DNA from: RGIG4608 sp045643885
GTDB taxonomy: Bacteria; Bacillota; Clostridia; Oscillospirales; CAG-272
Assembly (NCBI GenBank): GCA_045643885.1
Contig: JAZRFY010000017.1
Location: 1-64,000, forward strand
Direction of reading: 5' to 3'
Length of the DNA stretch: 64,000 bases
Each line of letters begins with the position of its first letter. The first letter of the stretch is position 1. The notes beneath the pieces were generated by a model, which was given only the letters and a program-made list of their open reading frames with translations, was not told where the DNA came from and did no database searches. Shown here piece after piece: positions 42,221 through 51,320 of the stretch. The position numbers and the translations under genes are program-made.

Positions 42221-42736
42221 ATGGCAAGAGTATCATCTAAAAAGGATAAAAATATATATCAGCAGACAAGAGAAAAACTCGAGCTTTCTCGTGAGGGAGC
42301 AAGTGAGCTTCTTGAGTGGATTTCTCCCGAGAGAATTGAGAGAATCGAAAACGAAAAGAGCTATCCCAATCCCGACGAGGTTTTGCAGATGGCTGACAAA
42401 TACAAATTGCCCCGTCTTTGCAACTACTACTGCTCAAATCAGTGCCCCATAGGCCAGGAATACGTGCCCGAGGTAAAGGTTAAGGAGCTTTCTCAAATCA
42501 CTCTCGAGCTGCTTGCATCTCTTAACACGATGAATTCTCAGCGCGAGCGCTTGATTGAAATCACAGTTAACGGCAAGATTGACGATGATGAAATTGCAGA
42601 TTTCGTTGGCATTCAAGAGGATCTTGAACGTATTTCCGTTACCGTTGAAACTCTTCAGCTCTGGTGCGAGAGAATGCTTGCAAACGGAGTTATCGACGAG
42701 GAAAAATACAAAGCATACAAAAATAGAGAAAAATAA
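42221..42736 (+). CDS. XRE-family HTH protein with helical C-terminal domain
   Basis: A 171-residue protein. An N-terminal helix-turn-helix (about 12-65; REGASELLEWISPERIERIENEK, PNPDEVLQMADKYK) is followed by a Cys-containing segment (LCNYYCSNQCPIG) and a helical, charged C-terminal half that could form a coiled coil. It probably acts as a transcriptional regulator; the target is not visible. The three Cys could bind a metal. AAAGGAC lies before the ATG at 42221; the long upstream extension of this frame crosses the promoter and terminator and is not translated. Confidence 0.75.
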   Translation: MARVSSKKDKNIYQQTREKLELSREGASELLEWISPERIERIENEKSYPNPDEVLQMADKYKLPRLCNYYCSNQCPIGQEYVPEVKVKELSQITLELLASLNTMNSQRERLIEITVNGKIDDDEIADFVGIQEDLERISVTVETLQLWCERMLANGVIDEEKYKAYKNREK

Positions 42737-42738
42737 GA

Positions 42739-42768
42739 AAAAACGCCGATATTCCGGCGTTTTTCTTT
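42739..42768 (+). terminator. Terminator of the XRE gene
   Basis: AAAAACGCCG (42739-42748) pairs with CGGCGTTTTT (from 42755), followed by further T's. Confidence 0.85.
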
Positions 42769-42788
42769 TTTTATTTGGCAAAGAAATA

Positions 42789-42817
42789 TTGACTTTATGC
42801 TAAAAATGGCATATAAT
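42789..42817 (+). promoter_or_regulatory. Promoter of the cadC-CDF operon
   Basis: TTGACT (42789-42794), 17-bp spacer, perfect TATAAT (42812-42817). Confidence 0.8.
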
Positions 42818-42828
42818 ATATAAAACAG

Positions 42829-42844
42829 TTGAATGAACATTCAA
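42829..42844. promoter_or_regulatory. ArsR/CadC-type operator
   Basis: The perfect inverted repeat TTGAATG-AA-CATTCAA lies just after the -10, overlapping the likely transcription start. It resembles known CadC/ArsR operators, which have TTCAA half-sites. Binding by the downstream repressor would shut the promoter until metal is bound. Confidence 0.75.
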
Positions 42845-42860
42845 TTGAAAGGAGAAAGCT

Positions 42861-43229
42861 ATGCCAAGAAACGAATACTCTTGTGACTGCAACGTTGTGC
42901 ATCACGATGCAGTTGAGCGTTCACTCAGTGCCATGCCGAGTGACGAAACAATAAAGGACCTTTCAAATTTTTATAAAATAATGGGAGATGGCACTCGTTG
43001 CAAAATGATATGCGCCTTGCAAAGTGGAGAAATGTGCGTTTGCGACCTTTGTAACGTGCTTTCAATGTCAAAATCCTCAATATCCCATCAGCTTGCCAAG
43101 ATGAAGGAAAGTGGGATTGTTAAATCCAGAAGAGAGGGCAAGGAGGTATATTATTCACTTGACGACGATCACGTAAGTGAGATTTTTGCCACAACACTTG
43201 CTCATATAGAGCATAAAAAAGGAGAATAA
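42861..43229 (+). CDS. cadC: CadC-like metal-sensing repressor (ArsR/SmtB family)
   Basis: A 122-residue winged-helix repressor. The CadC-type soft-metal site is visible as N-terminal Cys8/Cys10 (SCDCN) together with Cys59/Cys61 in EMCVCDLC, the ELCVCD box of the recognition region. A His/Asp-containing C-terminus (DDDHVSE, HIEHKK) resembles the second, Zn-type site. It should repress its own operon and release DNA on binding Cd, Pb or Zn. AAAGGAG precedes the ATG; the transporter gene starts 4 bp after the stop. Confidence 0.9.
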   Translation: MPRNEYSCDCNVVHHDAVERSLSAMPSDETIKDLSNFYKIMGDGTRCKMICALQSGEMCVCDLCNVLSMSKSSISHQLAKMKESGIVKSRREGKEVYYSLDDDHVSEIFATTLAHIEHKKGE

Positions 43230-43233
43230 CACA

Positions 43234-44223
43234 ATGAAAACTGAAAAAAATATACTTGTTGCATTTATATTAAATCTTGCTTTTTCTATATTTGAGCTTG
43301 TTGGAGGAGCAATAACAGGAAGTGTTGCCATTATGTCCGACGCGGTTCACGATATAGGAGATGCTGCAAGCATCGGCATTTCGTATTTTCTTGAAAGAAA
43401 GAGCAAAAAGCAGCCCGATAAAACTCACACCTTCGGTTATCTCAGATATTCCGTTATCGGTGGCTTGATTACAACGGTTATCCTTCTTGTTGGCTCTATT
43501 GGAGTTATCATCAATGCAATTGCCAAGCTTTTCGAAGCTGAACGCGTGATAAATTATGACGGAATGATCGTTTTTGCCGTTTTTGGGGTGCTTGTTAATC
43601 TTGCGGCGGCATTCTTTACAAGAGAGGGAGATTCCATCAACCAAAAGGCAGTAAATCTTCATATGCTTGAGGACGTTCTTGGCTGGGTGGTAGTACTTAT
43701 CGGCGCTATCGTTATGAGAGTCGCAAACGGAGCTATTGACCTTTCCGTTATCGACCCCTTGATGTCCATAGGAATTGCAATATTCATTCTTATCAATGCA
43801 ATAAACAATTTAAGAGAGGTGGTTGATCTTTTCCTTGCAAAGCTTCCTGAGGGATTTGATATCGACGAGATCAAGGAGCACGTTTGCCATATCGACGGAG
43901 TTGTTGACGTTCACCACATCCACATTTGGAGTATGGACGGACAAAACCACTATGCGACCTTGCACGTGGTTGTAAACGGCGACCACAAGCAGATCAAGGA
44001 AAAGGTAAGGGAAGAGCTTAAGGAGCACGGCATAGGTCATGCAACGCTCGAGCTTGAAAACGAGGGAGAGGAATGTGGCGAGGAGCATTGTCACGTTGAG
44101 CATAAGGAGTCCCACGGGCATCACCACCATCACCATCATCATCACGGACACAAGCACGGTCATCACCACGATCACGACGAGCATCACCACGATTGCAAAT
44201 GCGAGCACGGTCATCACAAGTAA
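43234..44223 (+). CDS. Cation diffusion facilitator metal exporter with His-rich tail
   Basis: A 329-residue CDF transporter with six membrane segments. Metal-site motifs are MSDAVHDIGDA (HxxxD-type in helix 2) and LHMLEDVLGW in helix 5, the Zn/Cd type. The cytoplasmic CDF domain (about 200-285) is followed by a tail extremely rich in His (a run of nine, then HGHKHGHHHDHDEHHH) and two Cys. It would export Zn2+ or Cd2+ in exchange for protons; the tail may bind metal. It is controlled by the cadC gene in front, with which it forms an operon. Confidence 0.93.
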   Translation: MKTEKNILVAFILNLAFSIFELVGGAITGSVAIMSDAVHDIGDAASIGISYFLERKSKKQPDKTHTFGYLRYSVIGGLITTVILLVGSIGVIINAIAKLFEAERVINYDGMIVFAVFGVLVNLAAAFFTREGDSINQKAVNLHMLEDVLGWVVVLIGAIVMRVANGAIDLSVIDPLMSIGIAIFILINAINNLREVVDLFLAKLPEGFDIDEIKEHVCHIDGVVDVHHIHIWSMDGQNHYATLHVVVNGDHKQIKEKVREELKEHGIGHATLELENEGEECGEEHCHVEHKESHGHHHHHHHHHGHKHGHHHDHDEHHHDCKCEHGHHK

Positions 44224-44228
44224 AAACA

Positions 44229-44254
44229 CCCCGAAGGATATCCTTCGGGGTTTT
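44229..44254. terminator. Bidirectional terminator
   Basis: CCCCGAAGGA (44229-44238) pairs with TCCTTCGGGG (44241-44250), followed by TTTT; T's follow on the minus strand too. It separates the convergent CDF and GH13 genes. Confidence 0.85.
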
Positions 44255-44264
44255 ATTTGTTTAA

Positions 44265-45920
44265 TTATTTGTTCCAAAGATAAACTCTTGCTTCATAGGG
44301 CTTGATAACGGATGCTTCAACGCTATCATAGTTTTGCAAAACAAGCTTTGCAGAATCAAGATCGAATCCCTTGGGAGCTTTGAACTTAACACTCTTGTCG
44401 GTGAATGAGCAAACGACAAGGAGCTTTTGCTTATCGTCCTCTCTTGAGTAGGTATAGAGCTTGGATGAGCATTTTCCGTGTTCTGTGTACTTACCTTTCT
44501 TAACTACGGGAAGCTCTTTTCTGAGTGCGATCGCCTTGCGATAGAAGTTGAGAACGGAATTTTCGTCCTGCTCCTGATCGGCAACGTTAACTTCCTTATA
44601 ATTTTCGTTAACGTAGAACCAAGGTGTGCCTGTTGTAAAGCCTGCATTTTCCTCTGCGCTCCACTGAACGGGAGTACGGGCAGAGTCGCGAGAGCCGTCC
44701 CAAAGTCTCTTAAGACGCTTTTCGGGACTCTTGTTGGTTGCCACGTTGAAATACTGCCAACGAGTCTGAACGTCCTCATACATTTCGGGATCCTTGGGAT
44801 ACCAGTTGCTCATACCGATTTCCTGTCCCTGATAGATGAAGGGAGTACCCTTTTGGAAGAGGTAGGAAACTGCGAGCATCTTTGCGCTTTCGTTTCTGAA
44901 TTTTTCACTTCCGTAGCGGGAAACCATTCTGGGATGGTCGTGATTTTCGATGTAGAGCATATTCCAACCCTTGCCGTCAAGCTTTTCTTGCCAGCTTGTA
45001 TAGGCCTTTTTGAGCTTGCGAAGATTGAAGGGCATGTGATAGTAATCGGTCATGAAGCAGTCAGCCTCCTGAGTGGAGAACTGAATGAACATATCAAGAA
45101 CGGGATCGTTGTTCTCGTCGATATATTCAAGTGCCTTTTTGGGAGTTACCATGGGGGACTCTGCAAGAGTCATACAATCGTATTTAGAGAAAACGTCGCG
45201 ATTGAATTCCTCAAGGTATTTGTGAAGATTAGGACCGTGGTTGAACATGAAGATACCCTTGGATGCGGGCATGAGCTTATCGTCGGGCAAGCCCTCGGGC
45301 TTGGAGATGAACGTGATAACGTCCTCTCTGAATCCGTCAACGCCCATGTCGAGCCAGAAGCGAAGGATGTTCTTTACCTCCTCACGAACGAGGGGATTGT
45401 CCATATTAAGGTCTGCCTGCTGGATTGCGAAAAGGTGCATGTAGTATTCCTTGCGCACCTCATCCCACTGCCAAGCCTTGCCTTCAAAAAGTGAATCCCA
45501 GTTGTTGGGGAGTTTTCCGTTAGGCTTTGCAGGGCGCCAAATATAGTAATCGGTATATGGATCGATTCTTTGACGGCTCTTCTGGAACCATTCGTGCTGA
45601 TCGCTTGTGTGATTGACAACAAGGTCCATAATAACCTTCATTCCGCGCTCGTGAGCGCCGTCAAGCACCTTTTTAAATGCGTCCATACCGCCAAATTCCT
45701 CTGCGATATTGTAATAATCTGAGATATCGTAACCACAGTCAATTCCGGGAGAGGGGTAGAGGGGTGAGAACCAGATGCCGTCGCATCCGAGTGATTTTAT
45801 GTAGTCAAGCTTGTCATAAACACCGTAAAGGTCACCCATTCCATCTCCGTTTCCGTCCTTGAATGAACGGGGCCAGATCTGATAAAATACTTTATCCTTA
45901 TACCATTGTTTCTTTTCCAT
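44265..45920 (-). CDS. GH13 alpha-glucosidase (oligo-1,6-glucosidase type)
   Basis: A 551-residue cytoplasmic alpha-amylase-family enzyme that cleaves alpha-glucosidic bonds in short oligosaccharides. Domain A carries the family regions DLVVNHTSDQHEWF, GVDGFREDVI (nucleophile Asp200), LAESPM (acid/base Glu254) and IENHDHPRM (Asp328). The VNHTSD segment and QQADLNMDNP favour GH13 subfamily 31 enzymes. A C-terminal beta domain ends the protein. TAAGGAG fixes the start at 45920; an in-frame start at 46007 would cross the promoter. It is divergent from the GH31 gene. Confidence 0.93.
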   Translation of the reverse strand: MEKKQWYKDKVFYQIWPRSFKDGNGDGMGDLYGVYDKLDYIKSLGCDGIWFSPLYPSPGIDCGYDISDYYNIAEEFGGMDAFKKVLDGAHERGMKVIMDLVVNHTSDQHEWFQKSRQRIDPYTDYYIWRPAKPNGKLPNNWDSLFEGKAWQWDEVRKEYYMHLFAIQQADLNMDNPLVREEVKNILRFWLDMGVDGFREDVITFISKPEGLPDDKLMPASKGIFMFNHGPNLHKYLEEFNRDVFSKYDCMTLAESPMVTPKKALEYIDENNDPVLDMFIQFSTQEADCFMTDYYHMPFNLRKLKKAYTSWQEKLDGKGWNMLYIENHDHPRMVSRYGSEKFRNESAKMLAVSYLFQKGTPFIYQGQEIGMSNWYPKDPEMYEDVQTRWQYFNVATNKSPEKRLKRLWDGSRDSARTPVQWSAEENAGFTTGTPWFYVNENYKEVNVADQEQDENSVLNFYRKAIALRKELPVVKKGKYTEHGKCSSKLYTYSREDDKQKLLVVCSFTDKSVKFKAPKGFDLDSAKLVLQNYDSVEASVIKPYEARVYLWNK

Positions 45921-45953
45921 AAAAATCTCCTTAAAGATAAGATTATTGAAATC

Positions 45954-45982
45954 ATTATACCACATAAAACCGTGCTTGTCTA
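45954..45982 (-). promoter_or_regulatory. Promoter of the GH13 gene
   Basis: Minus strand TAGACA (45977-45982), 17-bp spacer, TATAAT (45954-45959), preceded by TGG. Confidence 0.7.
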
Positions 45983-46037
45983 TAACAAAAAGCAATTTGT
46001 TTTCCATAAGCTCAAAAAAGCAATATGTAAATATCGA

Positions 46038-46066
46038 TTGACAACGCGTCTTAAATAATATATAAT
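46038..46066 (+). promoter_or_regulatory. Promoter of the GH31 gene
   Basis: Perfect TTGACA (46038-46043), 17-bp spacer, perfect TATAAT (46061-46066). About 55 bp separate it from the divergent GH13 promoter. Confidence 0.85.
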
Positions 46067-46095
46067 TATCATATAAAAATATTAAGGAGTTTACT

Positions 46096-48318
46096 ATGGT
46101 TATTTACGAAAAGGGCAATCTCAGAATAAGTCTTATAACTCCAAGACTTTTGAGAACCGAAAAGGGTGCTTTTACCGATCTTCCCACGCAAACCGTGCAA
46201 AATAGAGATTTTGAAGAGGTGAAATATACACTCGAAGAAAACGGTGATAAGATAACGGTAGATACCGGCAGAGTATTTTTCTATATAGACGCCAAAACCG
46301 GAAACGTTGAGGCAATTTTTGGACATTTTAAAACAAAATTTGCGCACAAGCCGCTTCCCGGCACTGCCAGAACGCTTGATACTGTAAACGGAGCAACAAG
46401 ACTTAATGACGGAATTACCTCCCGTTACGGCGCTTCGGTAATGGACGATAGCAAGAGCCTTGTTATCCACCCCGACGGCAACGTTTTGCCAAGAGAAAAG
46501 AGCAAGGATAGATATTGGTTCGTGTATGGACACAGTTATCTTGAGCAGTTAAGAGATTTCTTTAAGCTCACGGGTGAGGTTCCTCTTATTCCAAAGTTTG
46601 CACTTGGCAACTGGTGGAGCAGATACAGAGCGTATACTCAAGAGGAATATCGCACACTCATGCAAAAATTTATCGATAAGGAGATACCGATAACCGTCGC
46701 TACCATCGATATGGACTGGCATTGGACTGACGTTATCTCAAGATTTGGTGAAGAGGCGCGTTCAAACAAGCCAAGATGCATTGAAGAGGCGCTTTATTAC
46801 TATCTTCTTCAAGGTTGGACGGGATATTCCTGGAATACCGAGCTTTTCCCCGACCACAAGGAGCTTCTTTCATGGTTGCACGAAAACGGATTTAAGGTTC
46901 CGCTCAACGTTCATCCTTCGCAGGGTGTGAGATTCTTTGAGGATCAGTATGTTGCGATGTGCAAAAGACTTGGAAAAGATCCAAAAAAGAAGGAGATAAT
47001 TCCGTTTGACATAACGGATGCAGAATTCAGAAGGGCATATTTTGAAATATTGCACCGACCTCTTGAAAACGAGGGCGTTGACTTCTGGTGGCTTGACTGG
47101 CAGCAGGGAACAAAGACCAATACCAAGGGACTTGATCCATTGTGGGCACTCAATCACTACCACACGATTGATTCCAAGAGAGAAAACAAGCGTCCGTTGA
47201 TTCTTTCAAGATATGCAGGACTTGGAAGTCACCGTTATCCTCTTGGATTTTCAGGCGATACCATCGTCAGCTGGAAGAGTCTTGATTTCCAGCCCTATTT
47301 CACAAGCTGTGCTTCAAATGCAGGCTATACCTGGTGGAGCCACGATATAGGCGGTCACACAGGAGGAGTTCAGGACGACGAGCTTTACCTTCGTTGGCTT
47401 CAGCTCGGTGTGTTCAGTCCCGTTAACAGACTCCACTCTTCAAACTCCGACTTTATGGGTAAGGAGCCTTGGAAGAGAAGCTGGGCAGTAAATAAGATAT
47501 CCGAGGATTTCTTGCGACTTCGTCACAAGCTTATTCCTTATACGTACACGGCAAACTATCACACTCATAAATACGGCGAGCCGATTTGCATGCCCATGTA
47601 TTATAAATATGATGAAAAAGAAGCTTATGAGGTGAAAAATCAGTATATCTTTGGTGGTCAGTTGATTGTTTGTCCGATAACATCTAAGATGGATAAAAGA
47701 CTCAATCTTTCATCCGTCGACGTTTGGTTGCCCGAGGGAAGATGGACCGATATATTTAACGGAAGATCCTATGAGGGTGGCAAAATGGTGAGAATGTATC
47801 GCGATCTTGATTCAATTCCCGTTCTTGCTTGTGAGGGAGCTATCGTGCCGATGTATGCAAATGACAGAAGTAATGATCTTTCTCTTGATCAGCCCATTGA
47901 AATACACATCTGGCACGGCAATGGTCATTATGAAATGTATGACGATGACGGAGAGACCTGCGATTTTGAAAAGGGCATCTTTGCAATAACGAGGTTTGAC
48001 GTTGCAAGCGAGGGTGACTCTTTGAAGGTGACGATTACTCCAAATGATAACGGAGTATTCGCAAAGGCAAGAAAAATGGTTTTGAAATTCAGAGATATCG
48101 AAGCGGATGACATTGAGATCACTCTTGAAAACGAGCCTGTTGCCGTTGAAATAGCAAAGGTTGCTCTTTGTAAGAACGAAAGCATTGAGGAGCTTAAAAA
48201 TGAGATACTCACAAGAGCACAGGGCTCTAACAACGTAAAGGGAAGCACCTTTAATAATGGCAAATATCCAAGACACATCCTTGACGCAATCAAGGAGCTT
48301 GATGCACTTGTAAAATAG
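46096..48318 (+). CDS. GH31 alpha-glucosidase
   Basis: A 740-residue family 31 glycoside hydrolase without signal peptide. The N-terminal beta-sandwich is followed by the TIM barrel with the nucleophile in DFWWLDWQQG (Asp334) and the acid/base in FSGDTIVSW (Asp388); WSHDIGGHTGG is another family landmark. It probably removes alpha-glucose from internalised oligosaccharides, alongside the divergent GH13 enzyme. Xylosidase or transglucosylase activity cannot be excluded. TAAGGAG precedes the ATG. Confidence 0.92.
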   Translation: MVIYEKGNLRISLITPRLLRTEKGAFTDLPTQTVQNRDFEEVKYTLEENGDKITVDTGRVFFYIDAKTGNVEAIFGHFKTKFAHKPLPGTARTLDTVNGATRLNDGITSRYGASVMDDSKSLVIHPDGNVLPREKSKDRYWFVYGHSYLEQLRDFFKLTGEVPLIPKFALGNWWSRYRAYTQEEYRTLMQKFIDKEIPITVATIDMDWHWTDVISRFGEEARSNKPRCIEEALYYYLLQGWTGYSWNTELFPDHKELLSWLHENGFKVPLNVHPSQGVRFFEDQYVAMCKRLGKDPKKKEIIPFDITDAEFRRAYFEILHRPLENEGVDFWWLDWQQGTKTNTKGLDPLWALNHYHTIDSKRENKRPLILSRYAGLGSHRYPLGFSGDTIVSWKSLDFQPYFTSCASNAGYTWWSHDIGGHTGGVQDDELYLRWLQLGVFSPVNRLHSSNSDFMGKEPWKRSWAVNKISEDFLRLRHKLIPYTYTANYHTHKYGEPICMPMYYKYDEKEAYEVKNQYIFGGQLIVCPITSKMDKRLNLSSVDVWLPEGRWTDIFNGRSYEGGKMVRMYRDLDSIPVLACEGAIVPMYANDRSNDLSLDQPIEIHIWHGNGHYEMYDDDGETCDFEKGIFAITRFDVASEGDSLKVTITPNDNGVFAKARKMVLKFRDIEADDIEITLENEPVAVEIAKVALCKNESIEELKNEILTRAQGSNNVKGSTFNNGKYPRHILDAIKELDALVK

Positions 48319-48336
48319 GCATATACTCATAAATTG

Positions 48337-48365
48337 TTGACTTTTGTAACAACATATGATATCAT
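48337..48365 (+). promoter_or_regulatory. Promoter of the DUF5058 operon
   Basis: TTGACT (48337-48342), 17-bp spacer, TATCAT (48360-48365). Confidence 0.65.
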
Positions 48366-48397
48366 TGAATCACAAATTATAGAAAAGGAGAAATATT

Positions 48398-49159
48398 ATG
48401 GAATTCTCACTTAACAGTCCGATTATCTTTGCACTCGTTGCAGTGATACTCGCTGTAGTTGTAGCTCAGTCCGTGTTCTTTCTTGTAAAGGCTTATAAGA
48501 GAGGTCGTGAATTGGGCATTGAAAAATCAGTATTGAACGATACTATTAAAAGATCTGCTATTTTTACAATAGCACCTGCTGTTGCTATCTTTATGGGTGT
48601 TGTATCACTTGTAAAGATGCTTGGCGTTGCACTTCCTTGGTTAAGACTTTCTATTATCGGCGCACTTACATACGAATTGCCCGCAGCCGAGCAGGCACTT
48701 GCTGCTCTCGGTGTTGATGCAGTTACAGATGCAAAGCAGTATACAACGGTTGCATTCGTTATGACATTCGGTATTGCAGCAAGCCTTATCGTTGCTCCCA
48801 TTACATGTAAGATGATCAGTGGTGGTATGATGAAGATTAAGGATAAGGACAAAAAGTGGATGGACTACCTTATGACAAGTATGTTCGTTGGTATGCTTTC
48901 TACCTTCCTTGGCTATATCGTTTGTGATCTTGGCTTGGTATTTGAAAAGGTGGACGGTGTTAAGACACTTGTTTTCCACTATCAGATTGAGCATTGGATT
49001 CCCGTGTTTGTTCTTATAGTTTCTGCATCACTTATGGCTATTTGTGGCCTTCTTCTTAAGAAATTCAAATGGAAATGGCTTAATGACTATGCGCTTCCCA
49101 TCTCCATGATAGGCAGTATGGCATTGGCTATCCCGATTTCTATACTTATTTTGGAATAA
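48398..49159 (+). CDS. DUF5058 family membrane protein
   Basis: A 253-residue integral membrane protein with six hydrophobic segments and the recognisable SPIIFALVAVILAVVVAQSVFF-type start with FLVKAYKRGRELG. DUF5058 proteins have unknown function. It begins a three-gene unit (12 bp to the next gene, which then overlaps a peptidase), so the two membrane proteins may form a transporter for a substrate of that peptidase. AAAAGGAG precedes the ATG. Confidence 0.85.
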   Translation: MEFSLNSPIIFALVAVILAVVVAQSVFFLVKAYKRGRELGIEKSVLNDTIKRSAIFTIAPAVAIFMGVVSLVKMLGVALPWLRLSIIGALTYELPAAEQALAALGVDAVTDAKQYTTVAFVMTFGIAASLIVAPITCKMISGGMMKIKDKDKKWMDYLMTSMFVGMLSTFLGYIVCDLGLVFEKVDGVKTLVFHYQIEHWIPVFVLIVSASLMAICGLLLKKFKWKWLNDYALPISMIGSMALAIPISILILE

Positions 49160-49171
49160 GGAGGTAACGGT

Positions 49172-49843
49172 ATGAATTATATTGATAAAATGCATAAATG
49201 GGGAAGAACCTGGGCACTTGTTACTTGCACCATGATCTTTGCTTTCCCCTTTGCTTTGGCTATTATTTTTAATGCATGGCCCGACCTCGGCGTATTCTTC
49301 AAGGGACTTTTTGGTGTTGCATTTACCTTCTGGCCAGTTGGCATTATTGAAGTTCTTACATACACACCCATGCTTGGTGTTGGTGGTACTTATCTTAGCT
49401 TTGTTACAGGCAACCTTACTTCTCTTAAGGTTCCTTGCGCTCTTGATGCGATGGAAAAGGCAGAGGTTAAGGCAGATAGTGACGAGGGTGAGGTTATTTC
49501 CACGATTGCTATCGCAACTTCTTCAATTATGACTATAATCGTTATCCTTATTGGTGTAATTATGATCTTCCCCTTACTTAGATTTATCGAAAGCTTCCCT
49601 CAGATGAATTACGCCTTCGACAACGTTCTTCCCGCACTTTTTGGTGGACTTGGCGTTGTTTACTTGTCAAGATATTTCAAGATAGCGATCTTGCCCGTAT
49701 CCATCATGCTTCTTTTGTTCGTTTTCGTGCCTTATCTCGATTCAGGAATGGTAGGTATCATGATTCCCGTAAGCATGTTGATTACTCTTGCTTACTCAAG
49801 AGTTCTCTACAATAAAGAGAGAAGAGCAAACGGAGAGATATAA
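49172..49843 (+). CDS. Membrane protein partner of DUF5058
   Basis: A 223-residue protein with five or six hydrophobic segments (for example FAFPFALAIIFNAWP, TYTPMLGVGGTYLSFVTGN) and a charged cytoplasmic loop of about 20 residues. I do not recognise a named family with certainty. The position between DUF5058 and the M20 peptidase, with short spacing on both sides (AAGGAGG at its start, TAATG overlap at its end), suggests a two-component membrane complex. A transporter role is inference only. Confidence 0.7.
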   Translation: MNYIDKMHKWGRTWALVTCTMIFAFPFALAIIFNAWPDLGVFFKGLFGVAFTFWPVGIIEVLTYTPMLGVGGTYLSFVTGNLTSLKVPCALDAMEKAEVKADSDEGEVISTIAIATSSIMTIIVILIGVIMIFPLLRFIESFPQMNYAFDNVLPALFGGLGVVYLSRYFKIAILPVSIMLLLFVFVPYLDSGMVGIMIPVSMLITLAYSRVLYNKERRANGEI

Positions 49844-51279
49844 TGATAGCTTTATATATTGTTTTAGGCATTGTCGTTTTGCTTCTTGGCATAGCAGTCG
49901 TTAAGGCCTTGACCTTCGTTCCTTATAAGGAAGAGAAGATCGAGGTCAAGGAAGTAAGCGTTGACGTTGACAAGGCGGCAAATGCTCTTTCTGAAATGAT
50001 AAAATGCAAGACTATCTCTCACAGAGATAGATCCTGCGAGGATGATGCGGAATTTGAGCGCTTTATCGAGCTTTTGCCCGTACTCTTTCCCCTTATTCAC
50101 AAAAATTGCACTCGCGAGCTTGTGGGTGACAGAGCTGTTCTTTATAGACTTTGTGGTAAATCCTCTGAAAAGCCCACCGTTTTGACTGCACATTACGACG
50201 TTGTTGACGTGGACGAGGAAAACTGGAGCAGAGCGCCGTTTTCGGGTGACATTGAGGACGGTACAGTATGGGGAAGAGGCTCTTTGGACACAAAGGTAAC
50301 TCTCAATGCTGCAATGCAGGCACTTGAGGCTCTTCTTGAAAAGGGATTCGTTCCCGAAAACGATATCTATCTTGCCTTTTCAGGTAACGAGGAGATTAAC
50401 GGAGAGGGACAACCCGAAATCATCAAGCTCTTCAAGGAAAGAAATATTGATCCCGCCTTGGTTCTTGACGAGGGTGGAGCAGTTGTAAATCACGTTTTCC
50501 CAGGTGTTCATACTCCCTGTGCTCTTATCGGCATTGCTGAAAAGGGAATGCTCAACGTTGAACTCAGATTCACAGGTAAGGGAGGACATGCATCATCTCC
50601 CAAGCCCCATACTCCCATAGGCAGACTCAGTGCAGCTTGTCTGAACATTGAAAATCATCCCTTTAAATATACTCTTTCCACTGCGGCGGCAAAGATGTTT
50701 GATACACTTGCAAGACATTCAACCTTTGCATATAAGCTCATTTTTGCTAATCTTTGGCTCTTTGGACCTGTGCTTTCCCTTATCGGCAAGCTCAGTGGAG
50801 GTGAGCTTAATGCTCTTATAAGAACCACATGCTCATTCACTCAGATGGAAGGCTCAAAGGGAATAAACGTTATTCCTCCCAATGCTACAATGTGTGCAAA
50901 CCTTCGTTTGATCCCCGGTGAAACCAAGGAGAGCGCAGAGGCATACCTTCGCAAGCAGATAAAGGATAAGGATATTCAGCTTACAGTTTTAGAGGGTGAA
51001 AATCCTTCCCCCATCTCAGTTGTTGGCGGTGAAGCTTGGAAAAAGATATCCGATGCAGTTAAGGGCACATGGAAGGATACCCTGGTGTCCCCATACCTTA
51101 TGTTTGCTTGCTCTGACGCAAAGCATTGGAGCAGAATCTGTGATAAGGTATACCGTTTCTCTGCAATGGCTCTTACTAACGAAGAAAGAGCAAGTATTCA
51201 CGGAAACGATGAAAAGATAACTCTTGACGGAATCAAAAAGAGCGTTGAGTTTTATACAAGACTTATTGAAAAATGCTAA
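49843..51279 (+). CDS. Membrane-anchored M20 family peptidase (PM20D1-like)
   Basis: A 478-residue metallopeptidase with an N-terminal membrane anchor (about 2-22). The M20 metal-site motifs are LTAHYDVVDV (His117, Asp119), GRGSLDTK and SGNEEINGEG (catalytic and ligand Glu). A dimerisation lid follows at about 230-360. Overall layout resembles carboxypeptidase S / PM20D1 enzymes, which hydrolyse N-acyl amino acids or dipeptides. Its ATG overlaps the stop of the membrane protein in TAATG, so synthesis is coupled. Confidence 0.88.
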   Translation: MIALYIVLGIVVLLLGIAVVKALTFVPYKEEKIEVKEVSVDVDKAANALSEMIKCKTISHRDRSCEDDAEFERFIELLPVLFPLIHKNCTRELVGDRAVLYRLCGKSSEKPTVLTAHYDVVDVDEENWSRAPFSGDIEDGTVWGRGSLDTKVTLNAAMQALEALLEKGFVPENDIYLAFSGNEEINGEGQPEIIKLFKERNIDPALVLDEGGAVVNHVFPGVHTPCALIGIAEKGMLNVELRFTGKGGHASSPKPHTPIGRLSAACLNIENHPFKYTLSTAAAKMFDTLARHSTFAYKLIFANLWLFGPVLSLIGKLSGGELNALIRTTCSFTQMEGSKGINVIPPNATMCANLRLIPGETKESAEAYLRKQIKDKDIQLTVLEGENPSPISVVGGEAWKKISDAVKGTWKDTLVSPYLMFACSDAKHWSRICDKVYRFSAMALTNEERASIHGNDEKITLDGIKKSVEFYTRLIEKC

Positions 51280-51284
51280 AAAAT

Positions 51285-51320
51285 CGGCTATTCCTTTTGG
51301 ATAAGGAATAGCCGTTATTT
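51285..51320. terminator. Bidirectional terminator
   Basis: CGGCTATTCCTT (51285-51296) pairs with AAGGAATAGCCG (51303-51314), followed by TTATTTTTATT. It separates convergent genes. Confidence 0.85.

Noticed and set aside
44109..44220. CAC/CAT-rich tract resembling a simple sequence repeat
   Set aside because: It is in frame as the His-rich tail of the CDF transporter and mixes both His codons.
44478..45494. 338-codon open frame on the plus strand inside the GH13 gene
   Set aside because: Antisense to all GH13 catalytic motifs, no start signals and no recognisable domain.
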